A stretch of DNA of 64,000 nucleotides. Source: Pictodentalium vernedei (taxonomy: Eukaryota > Mollusca > Scaphopoda > Dentaliida > Dentaliidae). The DNA lies in NCBI GenBank assembly GCA_031216915.1, contig CM062294.1, positions 393,753,217-393,817,216 on the forward strand. Direction: 5' to 3'. Each line of letters starts with the position of its first letter. Positions within the stretch are counted from its first letter, which is position 1. The notes beneath the pieces were generated by a model that did no database searches, was not told where the DNA came from, and saw only the letters and a program-made list of their open reading frames with translations. Both the position numbers and the translations under genes were made by a program. This document shows, piece after piece, positions 21,830-32,583 of the stretch.

Positions 21830-21985
21830 AGCGGGGGAGGAATTCGCTAGAATTGTGCACTTGGTGATACCTTCCTGAAATTTGGCATGATGTAAGGGTA
21901 GGCATCAGAGATTTCAAAATCGATCGGCTACAAGTTGGCACCATCCTCTAGCCACCACTAGCAGCGAAATCCAAAATGGCCGCCA
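21830..21985. repeat. Left terminal inverted repeat of the XPG-nuclease transposon
   Basis: Pairs with 28222-28385. Conserved blocks in order are AGCGGGGGAGGAATTCG, AATTGTGCACTTGGTGATAC, GAAATTTGGCA, CGATCGGCTACAAGTTG and AATCCAAAATGGCCGCCA. The two ends differ by small indels and substitutions. Confidence 0.92.
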
Positions 21986-23258
21986 AGCGGATCGAAAAAA
22001 AGCTATTTTCGCCGATCGCACAACTGAAGCTCCAAACCTAACACCATACATGTGCTGTAATTGATGTGAATGATGGAGTGAAGCCCTTGGAACAAGTTGG
22101 GGGGAAGATTAATGGATAATGGGATCAGAATTTCCGTCGATGTGTGCGTCTGTGTGTCTGACTGTCAGTATGATCGTCCGTCCGTAGATAAATTAGTGTT
22201 GAATGTTTCTCGGGAATGCAATGGTCAAATGAACATGGTATGAGAGATTCCTGTCAACACATGAACAAGGGTACTCGATAGTATGCAGCAGTGGGGATAC
22301 TTGGACATTTGATAATCCAATTAAAGTGACAGTCTATTCTCAACTTCCGGCATTTTCGATAGATTTATTTTCTAAGAAAATAAAACTATCAAATTTCTAG
22401 AGGAGTTCTGGTTCAATCTCAACACCATAGCGACACGTCTGCCAGCAAGGGCAGTGCTGGAATGAACTCGGGATGCATTAGTTCCCGTTGTTAATTATAC
22501 AATGTTATCTTGCCAGTATAGAACATTGGCAAAATGGGACTAGAAGGGGTGAGTGTATGTTTGCAGTCATTCGAGGTACAGGAATATTTTTTGACTACAA
22601 GTAGTATTCTTCATTTTCGGCCAGTTAAGATGTGGTGTGTTCCAAGTCAGGATTAATGTTGCCGACACTTAATGCCCATCCCTCATGGTATGCTACTTTA
22701 CCAGGGATATAGAGATATAGCCACCACTGGGAGCCAAAACATGACCTTTGATGTCGATGAGTGGTCGAAATGTTTTAGCGAATAACTTATCGAAATATGA
22801 TCCGGTATGGCAATTTGATACCTTACGTTAGATTTATTAGATCAACTCAGGTATGGATTCATTGAGACATGAGTGCGCTACAAGATGAAGGATTTCCAAG
22901 TTGATTTGCTATGGAGTAGGAACTGACTAGTCACATGTGGCCTATGGCCAGAGAAAGACAAGGATACCATAGATGAACACACGGGTGAACGAAGGTATCA
23001 ACTGTTGTACAGAGGCAAAATAGTTGGGGATATTGTATCATGCTATGCATGAATTAACACCGTCTTGTGCAGTAAATAACAGACTATTTTCCGAAATCTA
23101 AAACTGTATTCCTATACCCCGGACAATGTAGCAAGCCACATGGGATGAACATTTGTTAGCAAAATCAACTCAACTAGAAACATGACATGTGTTAACTGGC
23201 CGAAAATGGAAAAAAAAATACCAGAATAGGAGATGACTGGTCCTAACATGACAGTATA
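21986..23258. other. Non-coding 3' region of the XPG-nuclease transposon
   Basis: Lies between the stop codon at 23259 and the left terminal repeat. No second gene is visible. AATAAA occurs on the minus strand at about 22830 and 22363 and could serve for polyadenylation; this is weak because the region is AT-rich. Confidence 0.5.
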
Positions 23259-26200
23259 CTACTCAATATTGTTACAACAGCCACCTTCACACTTACACAA
23301 AGGTGTGCACCTTAATCCAGCTTTCAAGCATTTGCAATTGCCCTTGCAGGCCTTGGCACAACTACAGTGGAGCATCAGTGCACATGCAGCACTTGCGTCT
23401 CCTAGGTGAGTCCAAAATGGGACCAGAATATTGAGACGTGGATTCCACTCCCATCCGTACTGTGATGGGTCTGGCACACATAAGTGTTTCTGCAGAGCAC
23501 GATGCCAAATGAAAGATGACACAAGAATTACCCTTTTTACATGTTGATACAGAGCTGCTTTGGTGGGCGGGATGTTTTCCATAGACTTAAGGCCATGTGT
23601 GAACATATGCCGTCTCGCATCATTGACACGTGTACTGACACAACTGTTACTGTACATCTGTATGGTGAGTTTTTCGATATGCTGCATATGAGGGGAATCC
23701 TCTGAAAAGACTTGCGGATTCTCAGTCAATTCTATCATCATTTCAGTTGATGCGGGAAAATTCATCCATGCATTCCATCCTGTCTTCTTCCCAATGCCGA
23801 GCATGCTGGATGTTACATCACAACCTGTGAAGGCGTGGAAGAAAGTCAGGGCCTTACAGTAATCAGGTCCAAGTTGTGAAGCTATCTCATGAATTGGCAT
23901 ATCTTTATATGCCTTTCCAATTCCAAACCCAATCCACAGCTCACTGAGTCCAAGGTCACGGAATGTTGCGAAATGGTGCAAAGACAGAATGACGACATCA
24001 GAATCAACCGTGCGAAGAAAAGCTATTTTGTGACCTTGTGAGACTGCATGGTTGAGATGAAGCATCATGCGCGTGTCTGCTTCCTCGTGGTTCGATGGAG
24101 ATATGTCACATAAGCTAACATCCTTATTGCATAGTACATATTCTCCTGATGTCGTTAACAACTGGTACTCGGATGTTGATGTTAATTTCAGCAGTTCAGC
24201 AGACAGGAACTTGAAAAATTCGTCTTTATTCTCACTAACTTTCAAGAATGCCTGCCAATTCTTCCCTTTAGGTAAAGGGACGTTCTCGGACACCCGTATC
24301 AACCTAACTGCTGTCTCACCGAGGCGTTTTGCTCGCGTCTGATTCTTCAAACTGCCTTCGGGGTAACAGTCATAGATCGCATCAACCCTTGTGGTGTTCG
24401 TGTTAATCAGAGATTCGATGTATGGCAATAATTGCAATCGAGCATATTCTCCAAACAGATCCGCTTTCTGTGGTTTGATTACATGGACTACAGCAGGCAT
24501 ATCCAAGATGACAACTGAAGCTTGTCTAGCTGCTGAATTCTTCCCTTGTGCAGGAATAGCTGGTAAACAATTGAGAATTTGAGATTTTGTCCCACTCCGT
24601 AGCTTACCTCTATCGGATAATGCTGGCGGATCACGTGCATTCTCGTGCATGAAAAACTCATCCATGTTTGAATCAGGCCGGGCTTGCAGTGAAACGAACA
24701 TCTGGGTAACTATTGCGGCAGTTGCTTTACTTGACATGAGTTTGTCTCGGCCTTTGTCCAGGTTGGCTGGGGGTGGGTTAAGGAAGGTATATATATTTGC
24801 CTTGGGAATAACATCATTCAGGGGTACGGTGCATTCCACAAGCCTTTCCTTCAAGAAAGTGGAATATAAATGCTTGCCCCTTTCGGGTAATGACCGTAAA
24901 CTCTTACTAACTTCGGGGTCCATATATTCACCAGTATCTAATGTCACCAGCTGACCACTAGTTTCATCATAAGGGTTGATAATGAGTCCCTGATTCACCA
25001 GATCGAGGAGAGATTTCAATTGATTCAGAAATTTTTTCTGCTCTGATACCGAACTTTCCGGGTGTTCCGTGTTATCTGATGATGTTGTGTGGAAACTTGC
25101 ATATTCATACTCATCTATAACACGCAGAACTTCTGACCTTGAAAGCTCAATAACGACTTTCTCTTCAGCCTGGCCATAGAGACCTTTTGGACCACTGTCT
25201 TCTTTGAGTAGTTGGATACTATGTTCTTGGCTCTGATCTAAACCCATCATACTGAACTTCCTCTCACTACGCTGGACCACAAAATGGCCTTCCATGAATT
25301 TGTTGTGGATTGAAGGATGCCGCCTGGGTAGCTGAGACATGTCTCTCAGAAATACGGGGACCCACCGACAATAATTTGTATGTCCTAGGGCAAAAAAGTA
25401 ACTGCACAACTCATCGATAGAACACAGTGTACCAGGCCAGTTACCGATTCGTTGGTTCCGAACGAATTGACAGCTTGTCAAGAGAAAGTTCCGAACGATT
25501 TCACCCCAATAGCGCGCAGTTGGAGATTGTGAAAGAATCCTCTGTTCCCACATTTCAAATGACTCATGGGGCCCAGTCTGCTGACAGTAAATCTCATAAG
25601 CATTCTTTCTGAGGATCTCAAGCCAAGCTAGAGTGAGAAGATATGCCTGTCGCGTCCTCTTGACATGTTTCCCACCAAGTAGGGATGATGCTACACCGGG
25701 TGTGAATATCTTTGCGAGGTGAAACATTCGCTCCCAACCAGAACCACCCATAAGCTTACCACCAGCTTCTTGGGTGCACATTTCAAGATGCAGGAATCCA
25801 ATCATACACACCATTCGATCCTCACCTATCTCCTCTGGGAACAGCCATTGACATTTTTTCTGCCTGGCATACAACGGACAGTCACCTTCAATGACAGGTA
25901 TCTGGCCGGGGTTTACGAAAGCAGTAGCTTCCCTGACCACATACATAGCATGCTTCTGCATACTGAGTGAGTCCGCTTTCTGCTCACTGAAAACAGGGAA
26001 TACCCCAATAACTGCACGAGGTTTGACATTGTCTTGATCTTCATGTTTTGAAAAGAAGCCTGAAAAGGTCACAGGGACTTCATCAAGCTGCCAGCTGCCA
26101 TCAACCTTCCCTTTATTGCTGATCTGTGACACATGAGACAACCAGTCATTCTCTCCCACGTTCAAATCTGCATATTCATTGGGCCGTACATTACATTCAT

Positions 26201-27917
26201 CTGGAGATTCAAGCCTGATGTCCCCACCAAAGTCTTCAACGAAAGGAACAAATGCATAGTCGTCTGGGAGTTCAATTTGTGTGTCTTCTGGAACATCTAA
26301 ACTCAGTGGTGGGGGATCAGTACCCACATTGTCCCTGCTCAGTTGACCAATGAGTGTGATGGACGTACCATGCATATCAGATCTACCAGATACATCAATG
26401 TTATCAGTGGTTCCTATCGAGAAAACATTACGTTTGCAGTTAGCTGGGACTACAACACCTTCGTTCTTGAACCGCAGTGAAACAGCTCTCGCGAAACTCC
26501 TGCGAACATCCATTACGCGATCATAAGAGACAGAGAGTCCCATTTGATGAAAATCTCTGATAAGATTTTTCATACGATCATGGGCATGCAACTTCAAACC
26601 CACATAAAGAGGCATTGGAGTTTCTCTGTCACGTCTCTGGTGAACATTTTGTGCATGTTCGGAGCGTTTCGCTGAATTGCTGATCAACATCTGTGAAATA
26701 GTACAAGCCACTCGAGTCTTGGCATTAACAGTCTCATCATCGCCTAAGTTCTGTATACTACATGTGCCCTCAAGTAGAACTCTAAGAAGAGTCAGGAGTG
26801 AGTTGGGTACAGGCTCGCTCAAGCAATAAGATGAAAATGATCCCGTGAAAGGAGCTTGAGATATGAGTATGTGTTTACGCAGAAGAAGACCCACATCAAC
26901 TATCTTTTTTGCCTCTTCCTCAGACACTATACGAGTTAAAGATTCGGACAACAAGGAGCCAACTCGAAACCTACTTGAAATAAACACATCTCTACCCTGT
27001 GTGAAGGCGTCCCAGCCATCGCCCAATTTCTGCAACAAATGTTCTTTGAATCGAGTGGAATGTATTTCTTCACTAAGCCAATCAGAACCGACTTGCTTCA
27101 ACCTCCGACTGTACAGATTCTTGAGATCGACAAGCTTCATCGCGGAATCGTTGTGTTCAACAAATGTTATGAGCTCTGCCATAACGAGAGGGTCATAGGG
27201 CAGGCCTGACGCGGAATGTTCGGCGTTCTTCGACTTTTTAGATTTAGCCGCTCGTGCTTCATTGGCAAGCTTACAATAACAGGTTTTGTGATAGTAAAGA
27301 TCACTAGCAGCGGAATCAAATGCTGCATTGACCCGAGAAAAAACAACCCAGTTCTCGGCTTCCTTTGCCATAATTTTGAGTTTATTGTTATCAGACATTG
27401 ATCTGCAAATAGGCTCACTGCTGTCACCTTCGCGTTTGTGACAATAAACACACTGGGGCAGTTTCCTGTCACAGCCAGATTCAAAACTTGTCCGTGTTCT
27501 TTTAGGACTCAGCGTGGAGCAGGATGCCACTGCCTCATTTCGCTCTCGCTTGTGTAGCACGCGCTGTACGATGTGAGTCCGAATACTGTCACGGCATGTC
27601 TTATGATATATTGCCTTATTCGTCAACAGTGACATCGACATACACTCATCACTCTCTCTCATCAAACAATCAATGGTCAAATTATATGGAAGCTCAACGC
27701 CATTATCTAGGAAGCGCGTTATGTCTTCCTCAATAGCTTTATAGGCGTCATGAAAACGAGATTCTCTATACGGACGCATCAATTTCTTGGAACTGTCTTG
27801 CTGGCAAAAGCAACAACGTTCCCAGTCAGTACTAGTCCGTACACGAAGAGGATTCTCACTCATTCTGTGAATGATTTTTGTGAACAATCGCGTTCTCGAA
27901 TTAATTTCGACAGACAA
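23259..27917 (-). CDS. XPG/FEN1-like nuclease-CXC protein, putative transposase (1552 aa)
   Basis: Single-exon protein spanning the transposon; probably the enzyme that cuts the element's ends, though that role is inferred. Residues 35-108 and 156-213 each hold a CxxC...YHKTC pair, likely two zinc modules. Residues 505-508 are DNID, followed by HGTSI (516-520), a stretch I recall in many uncharacterised cnidarian and fish proteins. The C-terminal third follows XPG/FEN1 order: D1139 in VVILDMPA (first catalytic Asp), D1183 in IYDCYPEGSLKNQTRAKR (FDG position), HEEAD 1277-1281 (XPG-I acidic cluster), VDSDV 1304-1308, and TGCDVTSSMLGIGKK 1364-1378 (helix-hairpin turn). All acidic positions are kept. 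Residues 1518-1548 form a Cys-rich CXC domain as in tesmin/TSO1 proteins. Met19 (27863) is an alternative start. Confidence 0.85.
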   Translation of the reverse strand: MSVEINSRTRLFTKIIHRMSENPLRVRTSTDWERCCFCQQDSSKKLMRPYRESRFHDAYKAIEEDITRFLDNGVELPYNLTIDCLMRESDECMSMSLLTNKAIYHKTCRDSIRTHIVQRVLHKRERNEAVASCSTLSPKRTRTSFESGCDRKLPQCVYCHKREGDSSEPICRSMSDNNKLKIMAKEAENWVVFSRVNAAFDSAASDLYYHKTCYCKLANEARAAKSKKSKNAEHSASGLPYDPLVMAELITFVEHNDSAMKLVDLKNLYSRRLKQVGSDWLSEEIHSTRFKEHLLQKLGDGWDAFTQGRDVFISSRFRVGSLLSESLTRIVSEEEAKKIVDVGLLLRKHILISQAPFTGSFSSYCLSEPVPNSLLTLLRVLLEGTCSIQNLGDDETVNAKTRVACTISQMLISNSAKRSEHAQNVHQRRDRETPMPLYVGLKLHAHDRMKNLIRDFHQMGLSVSYDRVMDVRRSFARAVSLRFKNEGVVVPANCKRNVFSIGTTDNIDVSGRSDMHGTSITLIGQLSRDNVGTDPPPLSLDVPEDTQIELPDDYAFVPFVEDFGGDIRLESPDECNVRPNEYADLNVGENDWLSHVSQISNKGKVDGSWQLDEVPVTFSGFFSKHEDQDNVKPRAVIGVFPVFSEQKADSLSMQKHAMYVVREATAFVNPGQIPVIEGDCPLYARQKKCQWLFPEEIGEDRMVCMIGFLHLEMCTQEAGGKLMGGSGWERMFHLAKIFTPGVASSLLGGKHVKRTRQAYLLTLAWLEILRKNAYEIYCQQTGPHESFEMWEQRILSQSPTARYWGEIVRNFLLTSCQFVRNQRIGNWPGTLCSIDELCSYFFALGHTNYCRWVPVFLRDMSQLPRRHPSIHNKFMEGHFVVQRSERKFSMMGLDQSQEHSIQLLKEDSGPKGLYGQAEEKVVIELSRSEVLRVIDEYEYASFHTTSSDNTEHPESSVSEQKKFLNQLKSLLDLVNQGLIINPYDETSGQLVTLDTGEYMDPEVSKSLRSLPERGKHLYSTFLKERLVECTVPLNDVIPKANIYTFLNPPPANLDKGRDKLMSSKATAAIVTQMFVSLQARPDSNMDEFFMHENARDPPALSDRGKLRSGTKSQILNCLPAIPAQGKNSAARQASVVILDMPAVVHVIKPQKADLFGEYARLQLLPYIESLINTNTTRVDAIYDCYPEGSLKNQTRAKRLGETAVRLIRVSENVPLPKGKNWQAFLKVSENKDEFFKFLSAELLKLTSTSEYQLLTTSGEYVLCNKDVSLCDISPSNHEEADTRMMLHLNHAVSQGHKIAFLRTVDSDVVILSLHHFATFRDLGLSELWIGFGIGKAYKDMPIHEIASQLGPDYCKALTFFHAFTGCDVTSSMLGIGKKTGWNAWMNFPASTEMMIELTENPQVFSEDSPHMQHIEKLTIQMYSNSCVSTRVNDARRHMFTHGLKSMENIPPTKAALYQHVKRVILVSSFIWHRALQKHLCVPDPSQYGWEWNPRLNILVPFWTHLGDASAACALMLHCSCAKACKGNCKCLKAGLRCTPLCKCEGGCCNNIE

Positions 27918-27978
27918 ATCAGAATTGCTTGCGGAATTACGCCAAACAAGAGATTGTATGGCAAAGAGACTGCTTCAT

Positions 27979-28056
27979 AAAGAGCGTTGTTTCTCCGGGA
28001 TCAGCGTCATTCAGGTTTGCCTGAATGACGCTGATCCCGGAGAAACAACGCTCTTT
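27979..28056. repeat. Perfect 37-bp palindrome with 4-nt loop upstream of the nuclease gene
   Basis: The left arm 27979-28015 (AAAGAGCGTTGTTTCTCCGG...) is exactly complementary to 28020-28056, with loop TTTG. It lies about 60 bp upstream of the start codon in the sense direction and could form a strong cruciform or leader hairpin. Confidence 0.95.
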
Positions 28057-28059
28057 TCA

Positions 28060-28101
28060 AGTTCCAAGAAATTGATGCGTCCGTATAGAGAATCTCGTTT
28101 T
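28060..28101. repeat. Inverted 42-bp copy of the gene's own 5' coding sequence
   Basis: Exact reverse complement of 27753-27794, which encodes SSKKLMRPYRESRF in the nuclease protein. Together with the adjacent palindrome it points to fold-back copying or template switching near the 5' end of the gene. A plus-strand reading frame at 27871-28278 exists only because of this duplication. Confidence 0.93.
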
Positions 28102-28221
28102 ATTCTACATCATCTCCCACGTCTGTTTCCAACACGTGCGTGGATCAGAGTTCACTTTCGCGCCCTTACAATCGGATGTATAGTCGGTAGACCGTCGAAA
28201 AGGAGGTTCCCTTCAGCCGCT

Positions 28222-28385
28222 GGCGGCCATTTTGGATTGTGCCGCTACTGGTCGCCACCGGTCGGTGTCAACTTGTAGCCGATCGTTTTTGAGAACCTCA
28301 TAGCCTACACTAACAGTGTGCCAAATTTCAAGAAGGTATCACCAAGTGCACAATTCACCTGTATGTGACGAATTCCTCCCCCGCT
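28222..28385. repeat. Right terminal inverted repeat of the XPG-nuclease transposon
   Basis: Complement of the left repeat 21830-21985. The outer end is CGAATTCCTCCCCCGCT, followed by ATACT. Confidence 0.92.
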
Positions 28386-28484
28386 ATACTTAAAAATTCG
28401 CGTCTACAAGTAGATGTGTTATAAGTTGGAAAAACACTTTCTGGTGTATATGTTCCCACAAAAGTAAAGAAGTTTCTAGAAGAA

Positions 28485-29979
28485 CAAGAGGCCGCAAGGG
28501 GCCTTAATTGCTCACCGGGCAAAGTGATTCAAACAAAGTGGTTCAAAGAAGTATTTGGGGTCACATTCAGTTAGACATGGTTCATCAACACTACAAAGGA
28601 ATGAAGTCATCAGAGACAAATTTTATGGAACTAGGGACATGGCTTGAATAAACTTGAATCTTACCCCCCTAAGGATGCTGCAAACCAAATATCAAAAGCA
28701 TTCATCTGCTGGATCTGAAGAAGAAGATTTTTAAAGAAAATTCCTCATTTTGAACTAAGTTATCATTCGGGCTCCCACAGTGAGCCCAAATATGAACCCA
28801 GGCACTTGGCTTGAACAAACTTGAATCTCACTCCCTAAGGATGCTGCATGCCAAATATCAAAACATTCTGACTGCTGAATCTGAAGAAGATTTTTAAAGA
28901 AAACTTCCTCATATTGACTAAGTTATAATTCGGGCTCCCACAGGGAGCCCAAATATGGACTCAGGGACTTGGCTTTAACGAACTTGAATCTCACCCCCCT
29001 AAGCATGCTGCATACTCAATATCGAAAGATTCTGCCTGCTGGATCTTGAGAAGAAGATTTTTAAAGAAATTTGCCTGAAATACACTAAGTTCAAATTTGG
29101 GCTCCTATACTGAGCCCAAATATAAATCCAAGGGGCCGATTTGAACAAACTTGAATCAGAGCCACCCCACAAAGTTGCATACCAAATATCAAAAGATTCT
29201 GCCTGCTGGATCTGGAGAAGATTTTTTTTTAAAGAAATTTGCCTGAAATGCACTAAGTTCGAATTCGGGCTTCTATACTGAGCCCAAATATAAATCCAGG
29301 GGGCTGATTTGAACAAATTTGAATCAGATCCACCCTACAATGTTGCATACCAAATATCAAAAGATTCTGCCTGCTGGATCTGGAGATTTTTTTTTAAGAA
29401 ATTTGCCTGAAATGCACTAAGTTCGAATTCGGGCTTCTATACTGAGCCCGAATATGAATCCAGGGGGCCGATTTGAACAAATTTGAATCAGATCCACCCT
29501 ACAATGTTGCATACCAAATATCAAAAGATTCTGCCTGCTGGATCTGGAGAAGAAGATTTTTTAAGAAATTTTCCTGAAATGCACTAAGTTCGAATTTGGG
29601 CTTCTATAGTGAGCCCAAATATGAATCCAGGGGGCCGATTTGTACAAACTTGAATCAGACTCATACCAAGATGCTGCATACCAAGTATCAAAAGATTTTG
29701 CCCATTGGTTCTGGAGAAGGAGATTTTTTAATAATTTTTCTATAATTCATACTGTGCTATCAGAGTTATGCCCCATACAGAGCCTCCATGGGACGTGGCC
29801 ATTTCATTTGAACAAACCTGAATTGCCATATAGTAATGGACATCCATACGAAGTTTCGTGAAAATCGGACCAGTGTTTTCAGAGGAGAAGTCGTTTGAAA
29901 AATGTTCACGACGCCGGATGACGGACGACAGACGCCGACCAGCCGGTGATAAGTTAAGCTCCCTTCGGTGAGCTAAAAA
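28485..29979 (+). mobile_element. Tandem-repeat element alpha-1
   Basis: Starts CAAGAGGCCGCAAGGGGCC (fold-back GGCC..GGCC), then TTAATTGCTCACCGGG. The core has six units of 163-168 bp (landmark GAGCCCAAATAT at 28782, 28945, 29112, 29280, 29444, 29611). A GACGGACGACAG-rich stretch precedes the 3' end TTAAGCTCCCTTCGGTGAGCTAAAAA, a hairpin. The 5' GCTCACCG is complementary to the 3' CGGTGAGC. It shares its core unit with alpha-2 (49061-50998) but differs from it in both paired end motifs. No coding capacity. Confidence 0.7.
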
Positions 29980-30175
29980 GGGTCAATTCTTTTAGTACAT
30001 TGTTTTGCAGTTGGGGAGATCGTCAATGAGGGAAATTATAAAACAGTTTTCGTTGGAATTCTGGGAGATAATTGGGAGGAAGAGTGGGGAGGAAAGACCT
30101 GGTTGGATGTGGTGTTGATGTAGACCTCCTCTTTGGCGGATGGCAACAGTACTATCATGGGCATGGCTGGGAACA

Positions 30176-32077
30176 ATGAAAGTGTCAATGACACTGTAGC
30201 TTAACATGTGTGTTGTGTTTGATGAAAAGGATAATGTTCAATATTTATGAAAGGATTATGAAATAAGACAAGAATTGTGATAATTGGGAATATGTTCAAT
30301 TCTGTTCCCTGTATGCTATGTTTTTGATAAAAATAATATGAGGTGTACACTGTACTAAAGAGCTGAGGGGTGGGTTAATATGACCTCATAGTTAATGTAT
30401 GGGCCCTCACAGTTAACGTGTGTCAACGAAAGTTACCAAGTTACAGTGAAATTATTCCAAAACAAGTCATCCTATCAAGTTACATTGAAATCACTTCATA
30501 AATATGGCCTGTAGACTGTGCTAAAGGTTTTTGGGCTTCAGGCCTGTGTAGCCATGACGGTAGACCGATTGCAACTAAAAGGGGGCGTCCTCATCTTGAC
30601 ATTATACCGAGTCATTCTACTAAGTTACAATGAAATCACTTCACAAATATGACCTGTAGTCTGTACTAAAGTTTTTCAGGTTTTTGGCTCGGGAAGCCAT
30701 CATGGTTGAATGATCATGACCAATCTGGGCATTGATGTCATCTGGGCATAATCTGGAGTGATCCTACAAAGTTACAATGAAATCCCTTCATATAAATGAC
30801 CTGTAGACTGTGCTCAAGGTTTTCAGGCTTCAGGCCCTGTAGCCGTCACAGTTGCCCAATTGTGTCCACAAGGGGCTGTTCTCATCTAGACATTATATAA
30901 AGTCAATCTACCAAGTTACAATGAAATCCCTTCATAAATATGACCTGTAGATTGTGCTAAAGGTTTTCGGGCTTCGGGCTCGGGCAGCCATCATGGTTGA
31001 ATGATCACAACCAAAACAGGACATTCTCATCTGGGCATCATCTGGATTGATCCTAAGAAGTTACAATGAAATATAACCTACAGACTGCGCTCAAGGTTTT
31101 CAGGCTTCGGGCACCAGTAGCCATCACAGTTAACCAATCACGACCAAAAGGGGATGTCATCATCTTGGAAATATATGGAGTCAACCTAACAAGTTACAAT
31201 GAAATCCTTCCATAAATATGACCTATAGACTATGCTGAAGGTTTTTGGGCTCGGGCAGCCATCAAGGCTGAATGATCGTGATCAAAAGGGGATGTTCTCA
31301 TCTAGACATTATTTGGAGTCATCCTACCAAGTTACAATGAAATCCCTTCATAAATTTTATAAATATGACCTGTAGACTGTGCTAAAGGTTTTCGGGCTTC
31401 TGGCCCCTGTAGCCGTCACAGTTGCCCAAACACGTCCAAAAGGGGACTTTCTCATCTAGACATTATGTGAAGTCAACATACCAAGTTACAATAAAATCCC
31501 TCCATAAATATGACCTGTAGACTGTGCTAAAGGTTTTCGGGTTTTGGGCTCGGGCAGTCACGGTTGACAGATTGCACCCAAATGGGGAAATTCTCATCTA
31601 GACATCACACGAAGTCATCCTACCAAGTTACAATGAAATCCCTCCATATTAAACATAACCTACAGACTGTGCTAAAAGTTTTTTGGTTTCGGGCTTGGGC
31701 AGCCATCACGGTTGACAGATCATGACCAAAAGGGGACGTTCTCATCTAGGCATTATACAGAGGCATCCTATCAAGTTACAATGAAATCCCTTCATAAATA
31801 CGACCTGTAGACTGTGCTAATGATTTTCGAGTTTTGGGCTCGGGCAGCCATACCGGTTGATCGATCATGACCAAAAGGGGACGTTCTCATCTAGACAAGA
31901 CCCCAAAACTGCATATGAAATGACCCCAAAACTGCATATGAAATTTTGTGACGATCAGACAAGAACTACGGGGTGTAGCCCGTGCTAAAGGAAAATGTGA
32001 ACAGACTCACAGACTAACAGACTTCCGCACACGTGATGGCAATAGCTTATCTTGACTTTGTCAAGTTAAGCTAAAAA
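30176..32077 (+). mobile_element. Tandem-repeat element beta-2
   Basis: Shares its first bases with beta-1 (ATGAAAGTGTCAATGACACT, then GTAGCTTAAC). The core is about ten units of 133-154 bp (landmark AAGTTACAATGAAATC at 30622, 30769, 30913, 31058, 31191, 31329, 31483, 31625, 31773). The 3' end is AGCTTATCTTGAC TTT GTCAAGTTAAGCT followed by AAAAA. The 5' AGCTTAAC is complementary to the 3' GTTAAGCT. No coding capacity. Confidence 0.65.
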
Positions 32078-32583
32078 TGTTAGCTTTTGTGTGCACCCAA
32101 CATAAGAAAACTTTTACTTCCAGAGAAAAAAGTAAACATCACAGGCACTGACACTGTAATTTTCTGCTTGTCTGTCTGGACAACCAAATGAGCTCTGTCA
32201 AACAAGACTCAACTGGTTCATTCTTTTTGGCATGCAATATTCTGAGATACAGAATTCTCAGTGCATATTATTTTTCAGGAATTTTACCAAAATATGGGTT
32301 ATTACACCAAAGGGTTATAATTTTAAAACCACTCTGGGGATCTCATTGAAAGTTTTTTCTCAGAAGGGGATAATGACTTTTGCTATACTATGTAGCCATT
32401 CACAAGTGCAACTTCACAAACCCAAGGGAATATAGTTTGGGTCCATATCTTTCATTTATGTGGTGGAAATTGTCTGACTGGAGGTGTGGCATTTGACAGT
32501 AGTAAGAATCATTATCAGTGTTGCAACTGTATCTTGCAACTGCATGATGCAAATACAAGCACATCAGATTCTCACTCTTGTTT

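Larger units (their letters stand above)
21830..28385 (-). mobile_element. Large DNA transposon encoding an XPG/FEN1-like nuclease protein with a CXC tail
   Basis: A 6556-bp unit with long imperfect terminal inverted repeats at 21830-21985 and 28222-28385, both beginning AGCGGGGGAGGAATTCG from the outside. ATACT flanks it on both sides (21825-21829 and 28386-28390). The target duplication may be 5 bp (ATACT), or 3 bp (TAC) if the repeats start TAGCGGGGG. Between the ends lies a single minus-strand gene of 1552 codons without a stop. The Academ superfamily of DNA transposons is recalled as encoding XPG-type nucleases with 3-4 bp duplications, so this may be Academ-like; I could not check. Nothing else in the unit is coding. 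Confidence 0.85.

Noticed and set aside
27871-28278. Plus-strand frame of 135 codons across the right part of the XPG transposon
   Set aside because: It exists because the 42-bp coding segment is repeated in inverted orientation and the palindrome is open on both strands; it also runs into the terminal repeat.
21830-28385. Interpretation of the 1552-codon gene as a cellular DNA-repair nuclease
   Set aside because: The gene is enclosed by long inverted ends with matching flanks, is intronless and has zinc modules and a CXC tail not found in FEN1 or XPG; a transposon gene is the simpler reading.
28485-32077. CRISPR-like array
   Set aside because: Repeat units of 130-170 bp are adjacent with no unique spacers, the organism is eukaryotic, and the arrays have element-type ends.
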